A stretch of 64,000 nucleotides of DNA from Luteimonas sp. JM171 (GCF_001717465.1 NZ_CP017074.1:2012873-2076872), one strand, 5' to 3'; shown: positions 49,224 to 60,143, counted from the first letter of the stretch. Notes: generated by a model from the letters alone, not told the origin. Translations and numbers: made by a program.

Positions 49224-49841
49224 ATGCTGCACCTTGCCTCCAGATCGCCGCGCCGCCGCGAACTGCTCGCCCGCCTGGGCGTGCCGTTCGTTGTCCTGGA
49301 CGTGGAGGTGCCGGAAGTACGCGGGGCCCACGAGTCCCCACAGGCCTACGTCGCCCGGGTGGCCGCGGACAAGGCGGGCGCGGGCCTGGAGCAGCTCGGG
49401 CCGGTGGAGCAGGCCGTCGTGATCGGCGCCGATACCGAGGTGGTGCTTGATGGCGAGGTGTTCGGCAAGCCCGCCGATGCCAGCGAGGCCGCTGACATGC
49501 TGGCGCGCCTGTCCGGGCGCGCGCACCAGGTGTTCTCGGCGGTGGCGGTGCGCGCCGGCGGGCGTGCGCTGGAAGCGCTTTCGGTATCCGACGTCGAGTT
49601 CGCGCGCCTGTCGCGGGACGAAATCGCAGCCTATGTCGACAGCGGCGAGCCCATGGGCAAGGCCGGCGGCTACGCCATCCAGGGCGCCGCGGAGGCGTTC
49701 GTGGTGCGGCTGAAAGGGAGCTATTCGGGCGTGATGGGCCTGCCGCTGCACGAGACCGCCCGGTTGCTCGAGCAGGCCGGGCTCGCGCCGCGGCCGGGTG
49801 CGCCGGTGCCTGGCCCTGCAGGGAAAGGGGGCGGCCAGTGA
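49224..49841 (+). CDS. maf: Maf-family nucleoside triphosphate pyrophosphatase
   Basis: A 205-residue Maf protein (YhdE type) hydrolysing non-canonical or dTTP/UTP nucleotides to monophosphates. Motifs: LASRSPRRRELLARLG (phosphate-binding loop), GADTEVVLDGEVFGKP and GGYAIQGAAEAFV. C-terminal ~15 residues are Pro/Gly-rich. Its stop overlaps the GTG start of rng by 4 nt. Confidence 0.92.
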   Translation: MLHLASRSPRRRELLARLGVPFVVLDVEVPEVRGAHESPQAYVARVAADKAGAGLEQLGPVEQAVVIGADTEVVLDGEVFGKPADASEAADMLARLSGRAHQVFSAVAVRAGGRALEALSVSDVEFARLSRDEIAAYVDSGEPMGKAGGYAIQGAAEAFVVRLKGSYSGVMGLPLHETARLLEQAGLAPRPGAPVPGPAGKGGGQ

Positions 49842-51334
49842 GCGAGGAGATCCTGATCAACGTCACCCCCCGCGAGACGCGCGTGGCGGTGGTCGAGAAC
49901 GGCATGCTGCAGGAGCTGCACATCGAGCGCGGCTGGAGCCGCGGCGTGGTGGGCAACATCTACAAGGGCAAGGTGCAGCGGGTGATGCCCGGCATGCAGG
50001 CGGCCTTCGTCGACATCGGCCTGGACCGCGCGGCGTTCCTGCACGCCAACGACGTGATGCGCCCGCTGCCGGTGCCTGAAGTGGAGGCCGAGGAGGCGGG
50101 CATGCAGGCCCAGGCGCCGGCCCCGGTGCCCCCCATCGCCGAACTGCTGCGCGATGGCCAGGACGTGGTGGTGCAGGTGGTCAAGGAGCCGATCGGCACC
50201 AAGGGCGCCCGCGTCACCACCCAGATCAGCATCCCGTCGCGGTACCTGGTGCTGTTGCCCCAGTCCACGGTGGTCGGGATCTCGGCGCGGATCGAGGACG
50301 ACGGCGAGCGCAACCGGCTCAAGGGCATCGTGGCGGGCCTGTCAGCGGCCGGCAGCGGCCACGGTTACATCGTGCGCACCAATGCCGAGGGCCAGCCTGC
50401 CGATGCGCTGCAGGAAGACATCGGCTACCTGGGCCGGGTGTGGTCGCTGGTGGAGCAGCGTTCGCGCGACGCCAGGGTGGGCAGCTGCATCTACGAGGAC
50501 CTGACCCTGCCCATGCGCGCGGTGCGCGACCTGATGCGCCGCGACGTGGAAAAGGTGAAGGTGGACTCGCGCGAGACCTGGGAGCGGCTGCGCACGTTTG
50601 CCGCGCAGTACGTGCCGGGCCTGGCGGAGAAGATCGAACATTACGCCGGCGAGCGCCCGGTGTTCGACCTGTACGGGGTCGAGGACGAGATCAGCCGCGC
50701 GCTGGACAAGGAAGTGCCACTCAAGTCGGGCGGCTACCTGGTGATCGACCAGACCGAGGCGATGACCACCGTCGACGTCAACACCGGTTCGTTCCTGGGC
50801 CAGCGCAACCTGGAGGAAACGGTCTACCGCACCAACCTGGAGGCGGCCCAGGCCGTGGCGCGGCAGCTGAGGCTGCGCAACCTGGGCGGGATCATCATCA
50901 TCGATTTCATCGACATGACCGATCCCGAGCACCGCCGCCAGGTGCTCCGCACGCTGGAGAAATCACTCGCCCGCGACCATGCCAAGACCACGGTCTACGA
51001 CTTCTCGCCGCTGGGCCTGGTGGAGATGACCCGCAAGCGCACGGTGGAAAGCCTGCAGCGCCAGCTCAGCGAGCCCTGCAGTGCCTGCGGCGGCCGCGGC
51101 ATGCTCAAGACCGCCGAGACGGTGACCTATGAGGTGTTCCGCGAGATCACGCGGGCGGTGCGCCAGTTCGACGCCGAGCAGCTGCTGGTGATCGCCTCCC
51201 CGCCGGTAGTCAACCTGATCACGGAGGAGGAGTCGGCGGCGGTGGCCGAGCTGGAGGAGTTCCTCGGCAAGTCGATCCGCTTCCAGGCCGACGACCAGTA
51301 TCCCCAGGAGCAGTTCGATGTCGTCCTGCTCTGA
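49838..51334 (+). CDS. rng: Ribonuclease G
   Basis: A 498-residue RNase E/G family endoribonuclease that matures the 16S rRNA 5' end and cleaves mRNAs. S1-like RNA-binding domain (~35-130), 5' sensor region (TKGARVTTQISIPSRYLVL), catalytic motif TTVDVNTGSF, IIDFIDM and the zinc-link CSACGGRG. GTG 49838 is coupled to maf. Confidence 0.95.
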   Translation: MSEEILINVTPRETRVAVVENGMLQELHIERGWSRGVVGNIYKGKVQRVMPGMQAAFVDIGLDRAAFLHANDVMRPLPVPEVEAEEAGMQAQAPAPVPPIAELLRDGQDVVVQVVKEPIGTKGARVTTQISIPSRYLVLLPQSTVVGISARIEDDGERNRLKGIVAGLSAAGSGHGYIVRTNAEGQPADALQEDIGYLGRVWSLVEQRSRDARVGSCIYEDLTLPMRAVRDLMRRDVEKVKVDSRETWERLRTFAAQYVPGLAEKIEHYAGERPVFDLYGVEDEISRALDKEVPLKSGGYLVIDQTEAMTTVDVNTGSFLGQRNLEETVYRTNLEAAQAVARQLRLRNLGGIIIIDFIDMTDPEHRRQVLRTLEKSLARDHAKTTVYDFSPLGLVEMTRKRTVESLQRQLSEPCSACGGRGMLKTAETVTYEVFREITRAVRQFDAEQLLVIASPPVVNLITEEESAAVAELEEFLGKSIRFQADDQYPQEQFDVVLL

Positions 51335-51361
51335 GGCAAGCGCCGCCGGGACGGGGCGCTG

Positions 51362-54300
51362 ATGGAGAAGGCTTCGCCCGGCGCCCTGCGCACCACGCGC
51401 AGGGCGCTCGTGCTTGCCGTGGCGGCGGCGCTGGTCCTGATGGCGCTGGCGGCGGTGGCGGCCAGCCAGCTGCTGCCCATGCTTGAACGCCACCCGGAGC
51501 GCGTGCAGGCCTGGCTCAGCGAGCGCGCCGGCCATCCGGTGCGCTTCGACGGCCTCGAGACGGGCTGGACCCGGCGAGGTCCGCTGCTGCGGCTGGACGG
51601 GCTTCGCATCGGCACAGGCAGCGAGGCGGTGACCATCGGCGAGGCGGAAGTGCTGGTTGCGCAGTACGCCGGGCTGCTGCCCGGTCGCTCGCTGACCGAG
51701 CTGCGCCTGCGCAACCTCGAGCTCACCCTGGTGCGCGCGGACGACGGGCGCTGGCACGTGCGCGGGCTGCCCGGCCAGGACAGCGGCGGCGATCCGTTCG
51801 CCGCCCTCGAGCGCCTGGGCGAGCTGCAGGTGCTGGGTGGCCGGCTGACCGTCGACGCGCCGGGCCTCGGGCTGCAGGCCACCGTGCCGCGGATCGACGT
51901 GCGGCTCCGGGTGGATGGCGGCCAGGTCCGCGCGGCGACGAGGGCGTGGATGGACGCGGACGGGGCACCGCTGCGCGCGAGCGCCCGGTTTGACCGCGAG
52001 CGCAGTGATGGCAGCCTCTACGTGGGCATGGACGACGGCGATCTCGATGCGTGGGCGCCGCTGCTGCAGGTCGCCGGCGTGGCGGTCCAGGACGGGCGCG
52101 GGCAGGCAGAGGCGTGGGCGGAAGTGCGCGATGCCAGGATCGATGCCATCACCGGCGTCGTTGATCTGCAACAGGTGGTCCTGCGCGGTGCTGAAGGCGG
52201 CGAAGGCAAGCCACTGCTGGCGAAGTTCGACCGGGTATCCACGCGGTTCGACTGGGCGCGCAACAGCGGCGGCTGGCGCCTGGATGTTCCCGGGCTGGAG
52301 GCTGCCGGAGGGGGTCAGCAGTGGCGCAGCGAGGGGATTTCCGCGCAGGCCGGGCCGGACCAGGCGCTGGTTGCCGACCGCCTGGAGGCCGCGCCCCTGT
52401 TGCGCGTGCTGGCCGTGGGTGCGCAGCTGCCGCCTGCGCTGCGCGAGTGGCTCGCGCGCGCCGATGCCAACGTTGTACTCGCGGGGGTGGTGCTGGCCGG
52501 CCGGACCGGGGGGTCGGTCCAGGGCCGGGCGCGGGTCGAGTCGGTGCGCTTCGCCCCGGTGGGCGATCGGCCCGGACTGGACGGGCTGGCCGGGGAGATG
52601 CTGGTGGACGGCAGCGGGGTGCTGTTCGAGTTCGATCCGCAGGCGCCCATCCGGTTTGATTGGCCGAGCGGATTCGGCGTGGTCCACGAGGTGTCCTTGC
52701 GCGGGGAAGTGGCCGCGTGGCCGCAGGATGGCGGCTGGCAGGTGGATACGCCGGCGCTGCGGCTGGAGGGGGAGGGCTACGGCGCGGACCTGCGCGGCGG
52801 CCTCCTGTTCCAGGGCGACGGGAGCAGGCCGCGGATCGATATCGCGGCGCGGCTGGATGAGACCAGGGTGCCGGTCGCCAAGGGGTTCTGGGTGCGCTAC
52901 CAGATGCCCGAACAGGCGATCGGGTGGCTGGACGCCGCGCTGGTGGGCGGTCGCGTGGCCAACGGTCGCGCGGTGGTCTCCGGCGACCTGGATAACTGGC
53001 CGTTTGACGCGGGATCGGCGCCCGGCACCGGGCTGTTCCATGCGCAGGCTGACCTTGAGGACGCCACCTTGAAGTTCCAGCCCGACTGGCCGGCGGCCGA
53101 GGCGCTGCAGGGCACGGTGCGCTTCATCGGGAACGGTTTTGATTTCCGCGGCCAAGGGCGGATCGCGGGCGTTGCCACGGACGCGCTGGAGGCCGGCATC
53201 GAGGACTTCGGACGCGCCACGCTGCAGGTGTCCACGCGGACGACGTCGGGTGCGCGCGAGGTGGCGTCCATGCTGCAGCAGTCGCCGCTGTCGGTGGAGA
53301 CGCTGGCGGAGCTTGCCCTCGACGGCCCGATGCAGGGCAGCTTTTCCATGCGATTGCCGCTGGACGGCAGCGACGCCGGCCCGGACATTGCCGGCGCCGC
53401 GCGCCTGGCGGGCGTGGATGCCGACATGCCGCTGTGGGATCTTTCGCTGCAGGGCCTGCGAGGTGGCCTGGATTTCGATGAGGACGGCTTCCATGCCCCG
53501 CGGCTGAACGCTTCGCAGGGCGGGCAGCCGGTGGTGGTGTCCCTGCGGGCCGGCAGCGGCCACGTCCGCATGGAGGAAAACACCTTTGAAGGCGAACTGC
53601 GCGCGAGCCTGGATGCCGGAGAGCTCCTGCAGCGCGCGCCGGAGCTGGACTGGCTTGGGCCGCACGTGGACGGCCGCTCGACGTGGAGCGTGGGTGTCCA
53701 TGTGCCGCGGGGGGAGGGTGATGACGCGCGCCTGATGCTGCGCTCGGACCTGGTGGGGACCCGCCTGGACCTGCCCGAGCCGCTGAGGAAGCCGGCGCAG
53801 GTCCCGCTGCAGGCCGGAATCCGCATCCCGCTGCCGTTGGGGGAGGGTGACATCGGCGTCCGGCTGGGGCAGCGGATGGCGCTGCGCGCACGCGCCGGCG
53901 ATGGTCCGCCCGCGGTCCGGGTGCTGCTGGGGCCCGGGGATGCGGCGGAACCGGACGCGGGGCTGGTGATCGAAGGTCGCGCCACGGAGCTGGCGGCGAT
54001 GGAATGGGCCGGACTGGTGGCCGCCGGCGGGACCGACGATGCCCATGGCGATCCCGGCTCCGGCGCAGGCCCGGGACTGGCCCTGCGGCATGTCGACGTG
54101 CAGGTGGACCGGCTGCTGCTGGGCGGGGGTGGCTTTGGCCCGGTGCACCTTGCCAGCGAAGACGGCGACGGCGCCACCCAGCTGCGTTTCAGCGGCGAGG
54201 CGCTCTCGGGCACGCTGGCGCTGCCGCAGGGCAACGGGGGTGCCCTGACCGGCCATTTCGAGCGGCTGCACTGGCAGCGGCCAAAGCTGGCGGCGGGAGC

Positions 54301-55204
54301 CAGGGAAGCGTCCGATGCGGCGCCTGTTGCGCTGGCAGACGGGCCGGATCCGGCGATGATCCCTCCCGTCAGGTTGTCGGTGGGCGACCTGCGCGTGGAC
54401 GAGGCCCGGCTTGGAACCGCCACGCTCCTCACCCGGCGGATACCGGGGGGCATGCGCGTGGAGCAGCTGGAAGCGCAGTCGCCGCTGCATCACGTGGTGG
54501 TCAGTGGCCAATGGACCGGGCGGGGCCCGGATGCGGTGACCCGCGCCGACATGCGGGTGGCAAGCGGCAACTTCGGCCAGTTGCTGGAGGGGCTCGGCTT
54601 CCACGGGCATCTTCGCGGCGGTGACGGCCGCCTCGAACTCAGCGCGTCCTGGCCGGCCAGCCCGGCCGCGTTCCGGGCCGAGCTGCTGGAAGGAAACCTC
54701 CGGCTGTCGGTGCAGGACGGCCACCTGGTGGAACTCGAGCCCGGGGCCGGCCGCCTGCTTGGCCTGCTGAGCGTGGCGGAACTGCCGCGCCGGCTGTCGC
54801 TGGATTTCCGCGACTTTTTCGAGCGCGGCTTCGCCTTCAATGGAATCGAGGGGGAGATCGAGGTGGAAGCCGGCCGCGCCCGCAGCGAAGGCCTGGTGAT
54901 GGACGGGCCCGCGGCGATCATCCGCGTGGCTGGGCACACCGACCTGCGCGCGCGCAGCTATGACCAGACGGTTGAAGTCCTGCCCAAGTCGGGCAACGTG
55001 CTGACGGCGGTGGGGGCGATCGCCGGGGGGCCGGTGGGCGCGGCCGTTGGCGCCGTGGCCAACGCCATGCTGCGCAAGCCGCTGAGCGGGCTGGGCGCCA
55101 CCGTTTACCGCATCACCGGCCCGTGGGACGAACCGCAGGTGGAGGTGGTCCGCCGCGATCCGCCGCCCGCGGCCGGAAACGAGAGAGGACAAGATGACGA
55201 CTGA
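51362..55204 (+). CDS. yhdP: YhdP-family AsmA-like protein
   Basis: A 1280-residue protein with one N-terminal TM helix (~15-40) and a very long repetitive beta-rich periplasmic body ending in the conserved DUF3971/AsmA2 region (YRITGPWDEPQVEVVRRD). YhdP, TamB and YdbH form hydrophobic grooves bridging inner and outer membrane for phospholipid transport. Gene order maf-rng-yhdP-tldD matches that in enterobacteria. Its end overlaps tldD by 11 nt. Confidence 0.9.
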   Translation: MEKASPGALRTTRRALVLAVAAALVLMALAAVAASQLLPMLERHPERVQAWLSERAGHPVRFDGLETGWTRRGPLLRLDGLRIGTGSEAVTIGEAEVLVAQYAGLLPGRSLTELRLRNLELTLVRADDGRWHVRGLPGQDSGGDPFAALERLGELQVLGGRLTVDAPGLGLQATVPRIDVRLRVDGGQVRAATRAWMDADGAPLRASARFDRERSDGSLYVGMDDGDLDAWAPLLQVAGVAVQDGRGQAEAWAEVRDARIDAITGVVDLQQVVLRGAEGGEGKPLLAKFDRVSTRFDWARNSGGWRLDVPGLEAAGGGQQWRSEGISAQAGPDQALVADRLEAAPLLRVLAVGAQLPPALREWLARADANVVLAGVVLAGRTGGSVQGRARVESVRFAPVGDRPGLDGLAGEMLVDGSGVLFEFDPQAPIRFDWPSGFGVVHEVSLRGEVAAWPQDGGWQVDTPALRLEGEGYGADLRGGLLFQGDGSRPRIDIAARLDETRVPVAKGFWVRYQMPEQAIGWLDAALVGGRVANGRAVVSGDLDNWPFDAGSAPGTGLFHAQADLEDATLKFQPDWPAAEALQGTVRFIGNGFDFRGQGRIAGVATDALEAGIEDFGRATLQVSTRTTSGAREVASMLQQSPLSVETLAELALDGPMQGSFSMRLPLDGSDAGPDIAGAARLAGVDADMPLWDLSLQGLRGGLDFDEDGFHAPRLNASQGGQPVVVSLRAGSGHVRMEENTFEGELRASLDAGELLQRAPELDWLGPHVDGRSTWSVGVHVPRGEGDDARLMLRSDLVGTRLDLPEPLRKPAQVPLQAGIRIPLPLGEGDIGVRLGQRMALRARAGDGPPAVRVLLGPGDAAEPDAGLVIEGRATELAAMEWAGLVAAGGTDDAHGDPGSGAGPGLALRHVDVQVDRLLLGGGGFGPVHLASEDGDGATQLRFSGEALSGTLALPQGNGGALTGHFERLHWQRPKLAAGAREASDAAPVALADGPDPAMIPPVRLSVGDLRVDEARLGTATLLTRRIPGGMRVEQLEAQSPLHHVVVSGQWTGRGPDAVTRADMRVASGNFGQLLEGLGFHGHLRGGDGRLELSASWPASPAAFRAELLEGNLRLSVQDGHLVELEPGAGRLLGLLSVAELPRRLSLDFRDFFERGFAFNGIEGEIEVEAGRARSEGLVMDGPAAIIRVAGHTDLRARSYDQTVEVLPKSGNVLTAVGAIAGGPVGAAVGAVANAMLRKPLSGLGATVYRITGPWDEPQVEVVRRDPPPAAGNERGQDDD

Positions 55205-56642
55205 GCAACCATTGGAGATCGCCAGCGCACGCCTGCTGCGCCCCGCCGGGCTCGACGAGCGCGCACTGGAGCGCGCGTTTGGAGCGTTGATGGGGCCGGG
55301 CATCGATTTCGGCGACCTGTACTTCCAGCACGCCCGGCGTGAGAGCTGGTCGATGGAGGACGGGATCGTCCGCGACGGCGCGCATTCGATCGAGCAGGGC
55401 GTGGGCGTGCGCGCGATCTCCGGCGAGAAGACCGGCTTCGCCTATTCCGACGAGATCGACCCGGCCGCGCTCCTGGCGGCTTCGGGTTCGGCGCGCGCGA
55501 TCGCCCGCGCCGGCGACGCGCGGGCGCCCCGGCAGCTGGTGGCCGGCAGTGGCGCGGTCCTGTACCCGCCTGACGATCCCATCGACGCCCTGGGCAGCCA
55601 GGCCAAGGTCGAGGCGCTCGGGCGCGTGGACGCGCTGCTGCGGGCGGCCGACCCGCGCGTGAAGCAGGTGATGGTCAACCTTTCCGGCGGCGTCGATACC
55701 GTGCTGGTGGCGCGCTCGGACGGGGTCCTGGCGGGCGACGTGCGCCCGCTGGTGCGCATGAATATCCAGGTGATCGTGGAGCAGGGCGGCCGGCGGGAGT
55801 CGGGCTACGCGGGCTTTGGCGGTCGCCATTCCTACGCCGAATTGCTTGCCGGCGACCGCCCGGAGCGGTTCGCCCGCAAGGCCCTGCGCCAGGCGCTGGT
55901 CAACCTGGAGGCCGTGGATGCGCCGGCCGGGGTGATGCCGGTGGTGCTGGGGGCGGGCTGGCCGGGCGTGCTCCTGCACGAGGCGGTGGGCCACGGACTG
56001 GAGGGCGACTTCAACCGCAAGGGCACCAGCACGTACGCCGGCCGCATCGGCCAGCGGGTCGCGGCACCCGGCGTGACGATCGTCGATGACGGTACGCTGG
56101 CCGGGCGGCGCGGTTCGCTCAACGTCGATGACGAGGGCACGCCCACGCGCAGCACCACGCTGATCGAGGACGGCGTGCTGGTAGGCTACATGCAGGACAC
56201 CCACAACGCGCGGCTGATGGGCGCAGAACCCACCGGCAACGGGCGCCGCGAGTCGTTCGCCCACCTGGTGATGCCGCGCATGACCAACACTTACATGCTG
56301 GCCGGCACGCGCACCCGGGAGGAAATGATCCGCTCGGTGAAGAAGGGCCTGTACGCGGTCAACTTCGGCGGCGGGCAGGTGGACATCACCAACGGCAAGT
56401 ACGTGTTCTCCGCCACCGAGGCCTACCTGATCGAGGACGGGCGGATCACCGCGCCGGTCAAGGGCGCGACCCTGATCGGCAGCGGGCCGGAGACGATGCA
56501 GCGCGTGACCATGGTTGGCGATGACTTCGCCCTGGACGAGGGGGTGGGTACCTGCGGCAAGGACGGCCAGAGCGTGCCGGTGGGCGTTGGGCAGCCCTCG
56601 CTGCTGATCGACCAGCTGACCGTTGGCGGCACCCGGGACTGA
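55194..56642 (+). CDS. tldD: Metalloprotease TldD
   Basis: A 482-residue subunit of the TldD/TldE heterodimer, which degrades unfolded peptides and matures modified peptides such as microcin B17. The zinc motif HEAVGHGLEGD (HExxxH) and GTRDR-type end are present: residues include VLLHEAVGHGLEGDFNRKG. Translationally coupled to yhdP. Its partner pmbA lies 690 bp downstream beyond the opposite-strand darP. Confidence 0.94.
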   Translation: MTTEQPLEIASARLLRPAGLDERALERAFGALMGPGIDFGDLYFQHARRESWSMEDGIVRDGAHSIEQGVGVRAISGEKTGFAYSDEIDPAALLAASGSARAIARAGDARAPRQLVAGSGAVLYPPDDPIDALGSQAKVEALGRVDALLRAADPRVKQVMVNLSGGVDTVLVARSDGVLAGDVRPLVRMNIQVIVEQGGRRESGYAGFGGRHSYAELLAGDRPERFARKALRQALVNLEAVDAPAGVMPVVLGAGWPGVLLHEAVGHGLEGDFNRKGTSTYAGRIGQRVAAPGVTIVDDGTLAGRRGSLNVDDEGTPTRSTTLIEDGVLVGYMQDTHNARLMGAEPTGNGRRESFAHLVMPRMTNTYMLAGTRTREEMIRSVKKGLYAVNFGGGQVDITNGKYVFSATEAYLIEDGRITAPVKGATLIGSGPETMQRVTMVGDDFALDEGVGTCGKDGQSVPVGVGQPSLLIDQLTVGGTRD

Positions 56643-56672
56643 CCACCGGGCCGCCGCGCACTTGGATCGCCT

Positions 56673-57221
56673 TCAGTCGCCGTCCGGGGCGTCGCCCGCG
56701 GCCGCCTCCGCGTGCAGCTCGCGCAGCACCCGGAACAGCTCGCGGAAGGCGTGCGGTGGCTTGCCCTTCCTGCGCTCGGCGTGGACGTTGCGCACCAGCT
56801 GGCGGAGCTGCTGGCGGTCCGCGCCGGGGTGTCCGGCCAGCAGTTCCTCCAGCGCCGCGTCGCCTTCTTCCAGCAGGCGCTCGCGCCATGCTTCAACCCG
56901 GTGCAGCAGCGCGGTTTCCTGGCGCGCGGCCTCGCCGCCGGCATCCAGCGCATCGCGGATCGCCTCGAGGGTGGCATCGTCTTCGCGCCGCATCTGCTTG
57001 GCCAGGTACTGCAGCTGCCGCTTGCGCGCGATGTGGGAATCAATGCGCCGCGTCTCATGGATGTGCGGCAGCAGGTCCTCGGGGATCGGCAGCTTGTCCA
57101 GCCGCCCCGGTGGCAGCGCCACCAGCTGTTCGGCCAGGGCGCGGACTTCCAGCGCGTCGCGTCGCTGCTGGCTCCGGCTCGGGCCAAGGTATTCGCCGGT
57201 TTCTTCGTCGATGCCGCGCAT
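56673..57221 (-). CDS. darP: Ribosome-associated protein DarP (YjgA/DUF615)
   Basis: A 182-residue helical basic/acidic protein of the DUF615 family. DarP binds late 50S precursors and promotes assembly. Typical features are [22 protein letters not shown] near residue 35 and [15 protein letters not shown]. It lies on the minus strand between tldD and pmbA, an arrangement common in proteobacteria. ATG 57221 (MRGIDEETG) is the natural start. Confidence 0.9.
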   Translation of the reverse strand: MRGIDEETGEYLGPSRSQQRRDALEVRALAEQLVALPPGRLDKLPIPEDLLPHIHETRRIDSHIARKRQLQYLAKQMRREDDATLEAIRDALDAGGEAARQETALLHRVEAWRERLLEEGDAALEELLAGHPGADRQQLRQLVRNVHAERRKGKPPHAFRELFRVLRELHAEAAAGDAPDGD

Positions 57222-57332
57222 GGCGTGGTGTCCGTGTAATGCCAGGGGCCGCGGATTTTCGCGGATGGGCCCTGATAATGCACCCTTGCGGGCGCTGCCC
57301 GCGTCGTTCCGCCCAAACCCAAGGACATTGGA

Positions 57333-58703
57333 TTGAACCAGATCACCCCACGCAACTGCGACACCGGCGCCGATGACAGCGGCCGGCGGCTGGAATCGCT
57401 TTCGGCGCTGTCCAGCCGCCTGCTGGAGCTGTGCAGCAAGGCCGGTGCCGACCAGGCCGAGGTCAGCTGCTCGGAGGAGCGGGGCCTGAACGTGGGCGTG
57501 CGCATGGGCGAGGTCGAGACCGTGGAGGCCACGCGCGACCGCGGCATCGCCGTCACCGTGTACTTCGGCCAGTGCAAGGGCAGCGCCAGCACCGCGGACC
57601 TGCGCGAAGACAGCCTGGCGGCAACGGTGGAGCAGGCCTGTGCGATCGCACGCTTCACCAGCCCCGATCCCGCCGCCGGCCTGGCCGATGCCGCGCGCAT
57701 GGCCACGCATCCGCTGGAACTGGATACCTGGCATCCCTGGGAGCTGGACGCCGACCGCGCGGTGGAGCTTGCGCTCGCCTGCGAGGCCGCGGGACGCGAT
57801 GCGGATCCGCGCATCGCCAACTCCGACGGCGCCTCGGTCGGCACCGGCGCCTCGCTGGGCGTGTATGCCAACAGCCATGGCTTCGTCGGGGCGTCGCGCG
57901 ATACGGTCCACAGCATCTCCTGCGCGCTGATCGCAGGGCGCGGTGAACAGATGCAGCGGCAGGGCTGGTACACGGCAGGGCTGGCCGCCGACGACCTGGA
58001 ACCGGCCGCCGCAGTCGGCCGCAAGGCCGCTGCGCGCACCGTCGCCCGGCTCGATCCGCGGCCGCTGTCCACCGGCCGGTACCCGGTGCTGTTCGATGCG
58101 CCCGTCGCGCGCACGCTGATCGGACACCTGCTGGCCGCGGTTTCCGGCGGCGCGCAATATCGGCAGGCGAGTTTCCTCCTGGGTGCCGTGGGCGAGCGGC
58201 TGTTCCCCGGATGGTTCCGGGTGCGGGAACGACCGCATCTGGTGCGCGGCCTGCGCTCGGCCTGGTTCGATGCCGAAGGCGTGGCCACCCGCGATTCGGC
58301 GCTGGTGGAGGACGGCGTGCTCAGCCGCTATGTGCTGGGGAGTTACTCCGCGCGCAGGCTGGGGCTGGAGAGCACGGGCAACGCCGGCGGCGTGCGCAAC
58401 GTGGAGGTGGCTGCCAACGCCGGCGGCCAGGACGCGCTGCTGCGGACCATGGGCACCGGCCTGCTGGTGACCGATCTCATGGGGCAGGGCGTCAACCCGG
58501 TGACCGGCGACTACTCCCGCGGGGCGTCGGGGTTCTGGGTCGAAGGCGGCGCGATTGCCTGGCCCGTGGAGGGCATCACCATCGCCGGCAACCTGCGCTC
58601 GATGTTCCAGGCCATCGAGGCGGTGGGCAGCGACATCGACCCGCGTTCGCACCTGCGAACGGGTTCGATCCTGCTCGATGGCATGACCGTGGCCGGCGGC
58701 TAG
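57333..58703 (+). CDS. pmbA: TldE/PmbA, partner subunit of TldD
   Basis: A 456-residue PmbA/TldE. It lacks the HExxxH zinc motif of TldD and completes the heterodimeric protease that shapes the substrate channel. Recognisable: [28 protein letters not shown] start region (split here), and [21 protein letters not shown] near the C-terminus. TTG 57333 is the only reasonable start before the conserved domain. Confidence 0.92.
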   Translation: MNQITPRNCDTGADDSGRRLESLSALSSRLLELCSKAGADQAEVSCSEERGLNVGVRMGEVETVEATRDRGIAVTVYFGQCKGSASTADLREDSLAATVEQACAIARFTSPDPAAGLADAARMATHPLELDTWHPWELDADRAVELALACEAAGRDADPRIANSDGASVGTGASLGVYANSHGFVGASRDTVHSISCALIAGRGEQMQRQGWYTAGLAADDLEPAAAVGRKAAARTVARLDPRPLSTGRYPVLFDAPVARTLIGHLLAAVSGGAQYRQASFLLGAVGERLFPGWFRVRERPHLVRGLRSAWFDAEGVATRDSALVEDGVLSRYVLGSYSARRLGLESTGNAGGVRNVEVAANAGGQDALLRTMGTGLLVTDLMGQGVNPVTGDYSRGASGFWVEGGAIAWPVEGITIAGNLRSMFQAIEAVGSDIDPRSHLRTGSILLDGMTVAGG

Positions 58704-58751
58704 GGGTTATCCTTGCCGCAGGGGCAATCGGTCCCGAGGGGAGTTTGAACA

Positions 58752-59174
58752 ATGTCCGAGCATGATCCAATCACGCCGCCGCCGACAGATTCCGGGCCAG
58801 CGGCAGGCGGCGTCAGCGCCGACCAGCGGCAGTGGGCCCTGTTTGCTCACCTGTCCGCCCTTTCAGGCCTGTTGACCGGTGGCCTGGGCGCCGTCCTTGG
58901 TCCGCTGATCATCTGGCTGGTGAAGCGCGAGACCATGCCGTTCGTGGACGACCAGGGCAAGGAGGCGCTGAACTTCAACATCACCTGCTTCGGGATCTCG
59001 GTGATCCTTTGGGTGGTGGGCACCATCCTGCTGGTCATCCTGATCGGTTTTCTCTTCTACCTGGCCGCGTTCGCGGTCGGCATCTACTGGCTGGTGATGA
59101 CCATCATTGCCGGCATCAAGGCCAACGAGGGCGTTGCCTACCGGTACCCGCTCACCCTGCGCCTGGTGAAGTAG
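58752..59174 (+). CDS. DUF4870 membrane protein
   Basis: A 140-residue DUF4870 protein. The first ~20 residues are polar, followed by QRQWALFAHLSALSG and three to four TM helices with the family's VDDQGKEALNFN motif. Function unknown; commonly found alone in diverse bacteria. A GAGGGGAG ribosome site precedes ATG 58752. Confidence 0.85.
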   Translation: MSEHDPITPPPTDSGPAAGGVSADQRQWALFAHLSALSGLLTGGLGAVLGPLIIWLVKRETMPFVDDQGKEALNFNITCFGISVILWVVGTILLVILIGFLFYLAAFAVGIYWLVMTIIAGIKANEGVAYRYPLTLRLVK

Positions 59175-59191
59175 TCCCATCCGTTCGCAGA

Positions 59192-59223
59192 GCCCGCGCT
59201 CGCCCACCGGGCAGGGCGCGGGC
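59192..59223. terminator. Candidate hairpin between convergent genes
   Basis: GCCCGCGC (59192-59199) can pair with GCGCGGGC near 59216-59223, with a bulged inner stem, between DUF4870 and the convergent ispA. No T tract, so weak as an intrinsic terminator. Confidence 0.3.
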
Positions 59224-59237
59224 GGCGACGCGCTGGA

Positions 59238-60143
59238 TCAGTAGGATCGGCTGATCGCCAGCTCGCCCAGGCGGGCGAGCGCCGCGGCCCGGGGGCCCAG
59301 TGGCGCCAGCGCATCGTCCATGGCTGCCGCGAGCTCCCGCAGCCGCGCGCGGGAGGCTTCCACCCCGATCAGCGCGGGGAATGTCGCCTTGTCCTGGGCC
59401 GCGTCCTTGCCCGCGGTCTTGCCCAGGGTCGCGCTTTCGCCTTCCACATCCAGCAGGTCGTCGCGGATCTGGAAGGCAAGGCCAAGCGCATTGGCATAGC
59501 TGTCCAGCCGCCCGCGGGTGCCTTCGTCGGCTCCCGCCGCCAGCGCTCCCAGGCGCACCGCAGCCCGGATCAGGGCCCCGGTCTTGAGCGCGTGCAGGCG
59601 CTCAAGCGCCTCCACGGTGAAGGCCGCACCGTTGCCGGTTGCCGCCACGTCCAGCGCCTGGCCCCCGCACATCCCGCCGGCACCCGCGGCCGAGGCCAGT
59701 TCGCGAAGCATGGCCACCCGGCGGGCGTCGTCCACCGGTGCGCAGGCGAGCACCTCAAACGCCAGCGATTGCAGCGCATCTCCGACCAGGATCGCCGTCG
59801 CCTCGCCGAACGCCACGTGGACCGTGGGCTGACCGCGCCGCAGTGCGTCATCGTCCATCGCCGGCAGGTCGTCGTGCACCAGGGAGTAGGCGTGGACCAG
59901 TTCGATCGCCACGGCTGGCGCGTCGCCCGCTTCCGGCGCCGCCCCGCACGCGTGTCCCGCCGCATGCACCAGGAGCGGCCGCATGCGCTTGCCGCCGAGC
60001 AGCACCGCGTGGCGCATGCCCTCCGCCAGGCGGGGATCCGGCGCATTGGCCCGTGCCAGCGCGGCTTCCAGCGCCGCATCGGTACGGCGCCGCCAGGCAT
60101 CCAGCAGGGGGCCGGTCCCGCCCGCCCCCGGAGCGTCAGTCAT
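59238..60143 (-). CDS. ispA: Farnesyl diphosphate synthase (polyprenyl synthetase)
   Basis: A 301-residue prenyltransferase joining IPP to DMAPP/GPP to make farnesyl diphosphate for undecaprenyl and quinone chains. First Asp-rich motif DDLPAMDD (91-98, the DDx4D bacterial form), second motif [12 protein letters not shown], and GGKRMRP near the N-terminus. Start overlaps the end of xseB by 8 nt. Confidence 0.93.
   Translation of the reverse strand: MTDAPGAGGTGPLLDAWRRRTDAALEAALARANAPDPRLAEGMRHAVLLGGKRMRPLLVHAAGHACGAAPEAGDAPAVAIELVHAYSLVHDDLPAMDDDALRRGQPTVHVAFGEATAILVGDALQSLAFEVLACAPVDDARRVAMLRELASAAGAGGMCGGQALDVAATGNGAAFTVEALERLHALKTGALIRAAVRLGALAAGADEGTRGRLDSYANALGLAFQIRDDLLDVEGESATLGKTAGKDAAQDKATFPALIGVEASRARLRELAAAMDDALAPLGPRAAALARLGELAISRSY

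Noticed and set aside
50963..55303. Long minus-strand open frame (about 1446 codons) opposite rng-yhdP
   Set aside because: Antisense to RNase G and YhdP, repetitive Arg/His/Gln/Pro composition, no start context.
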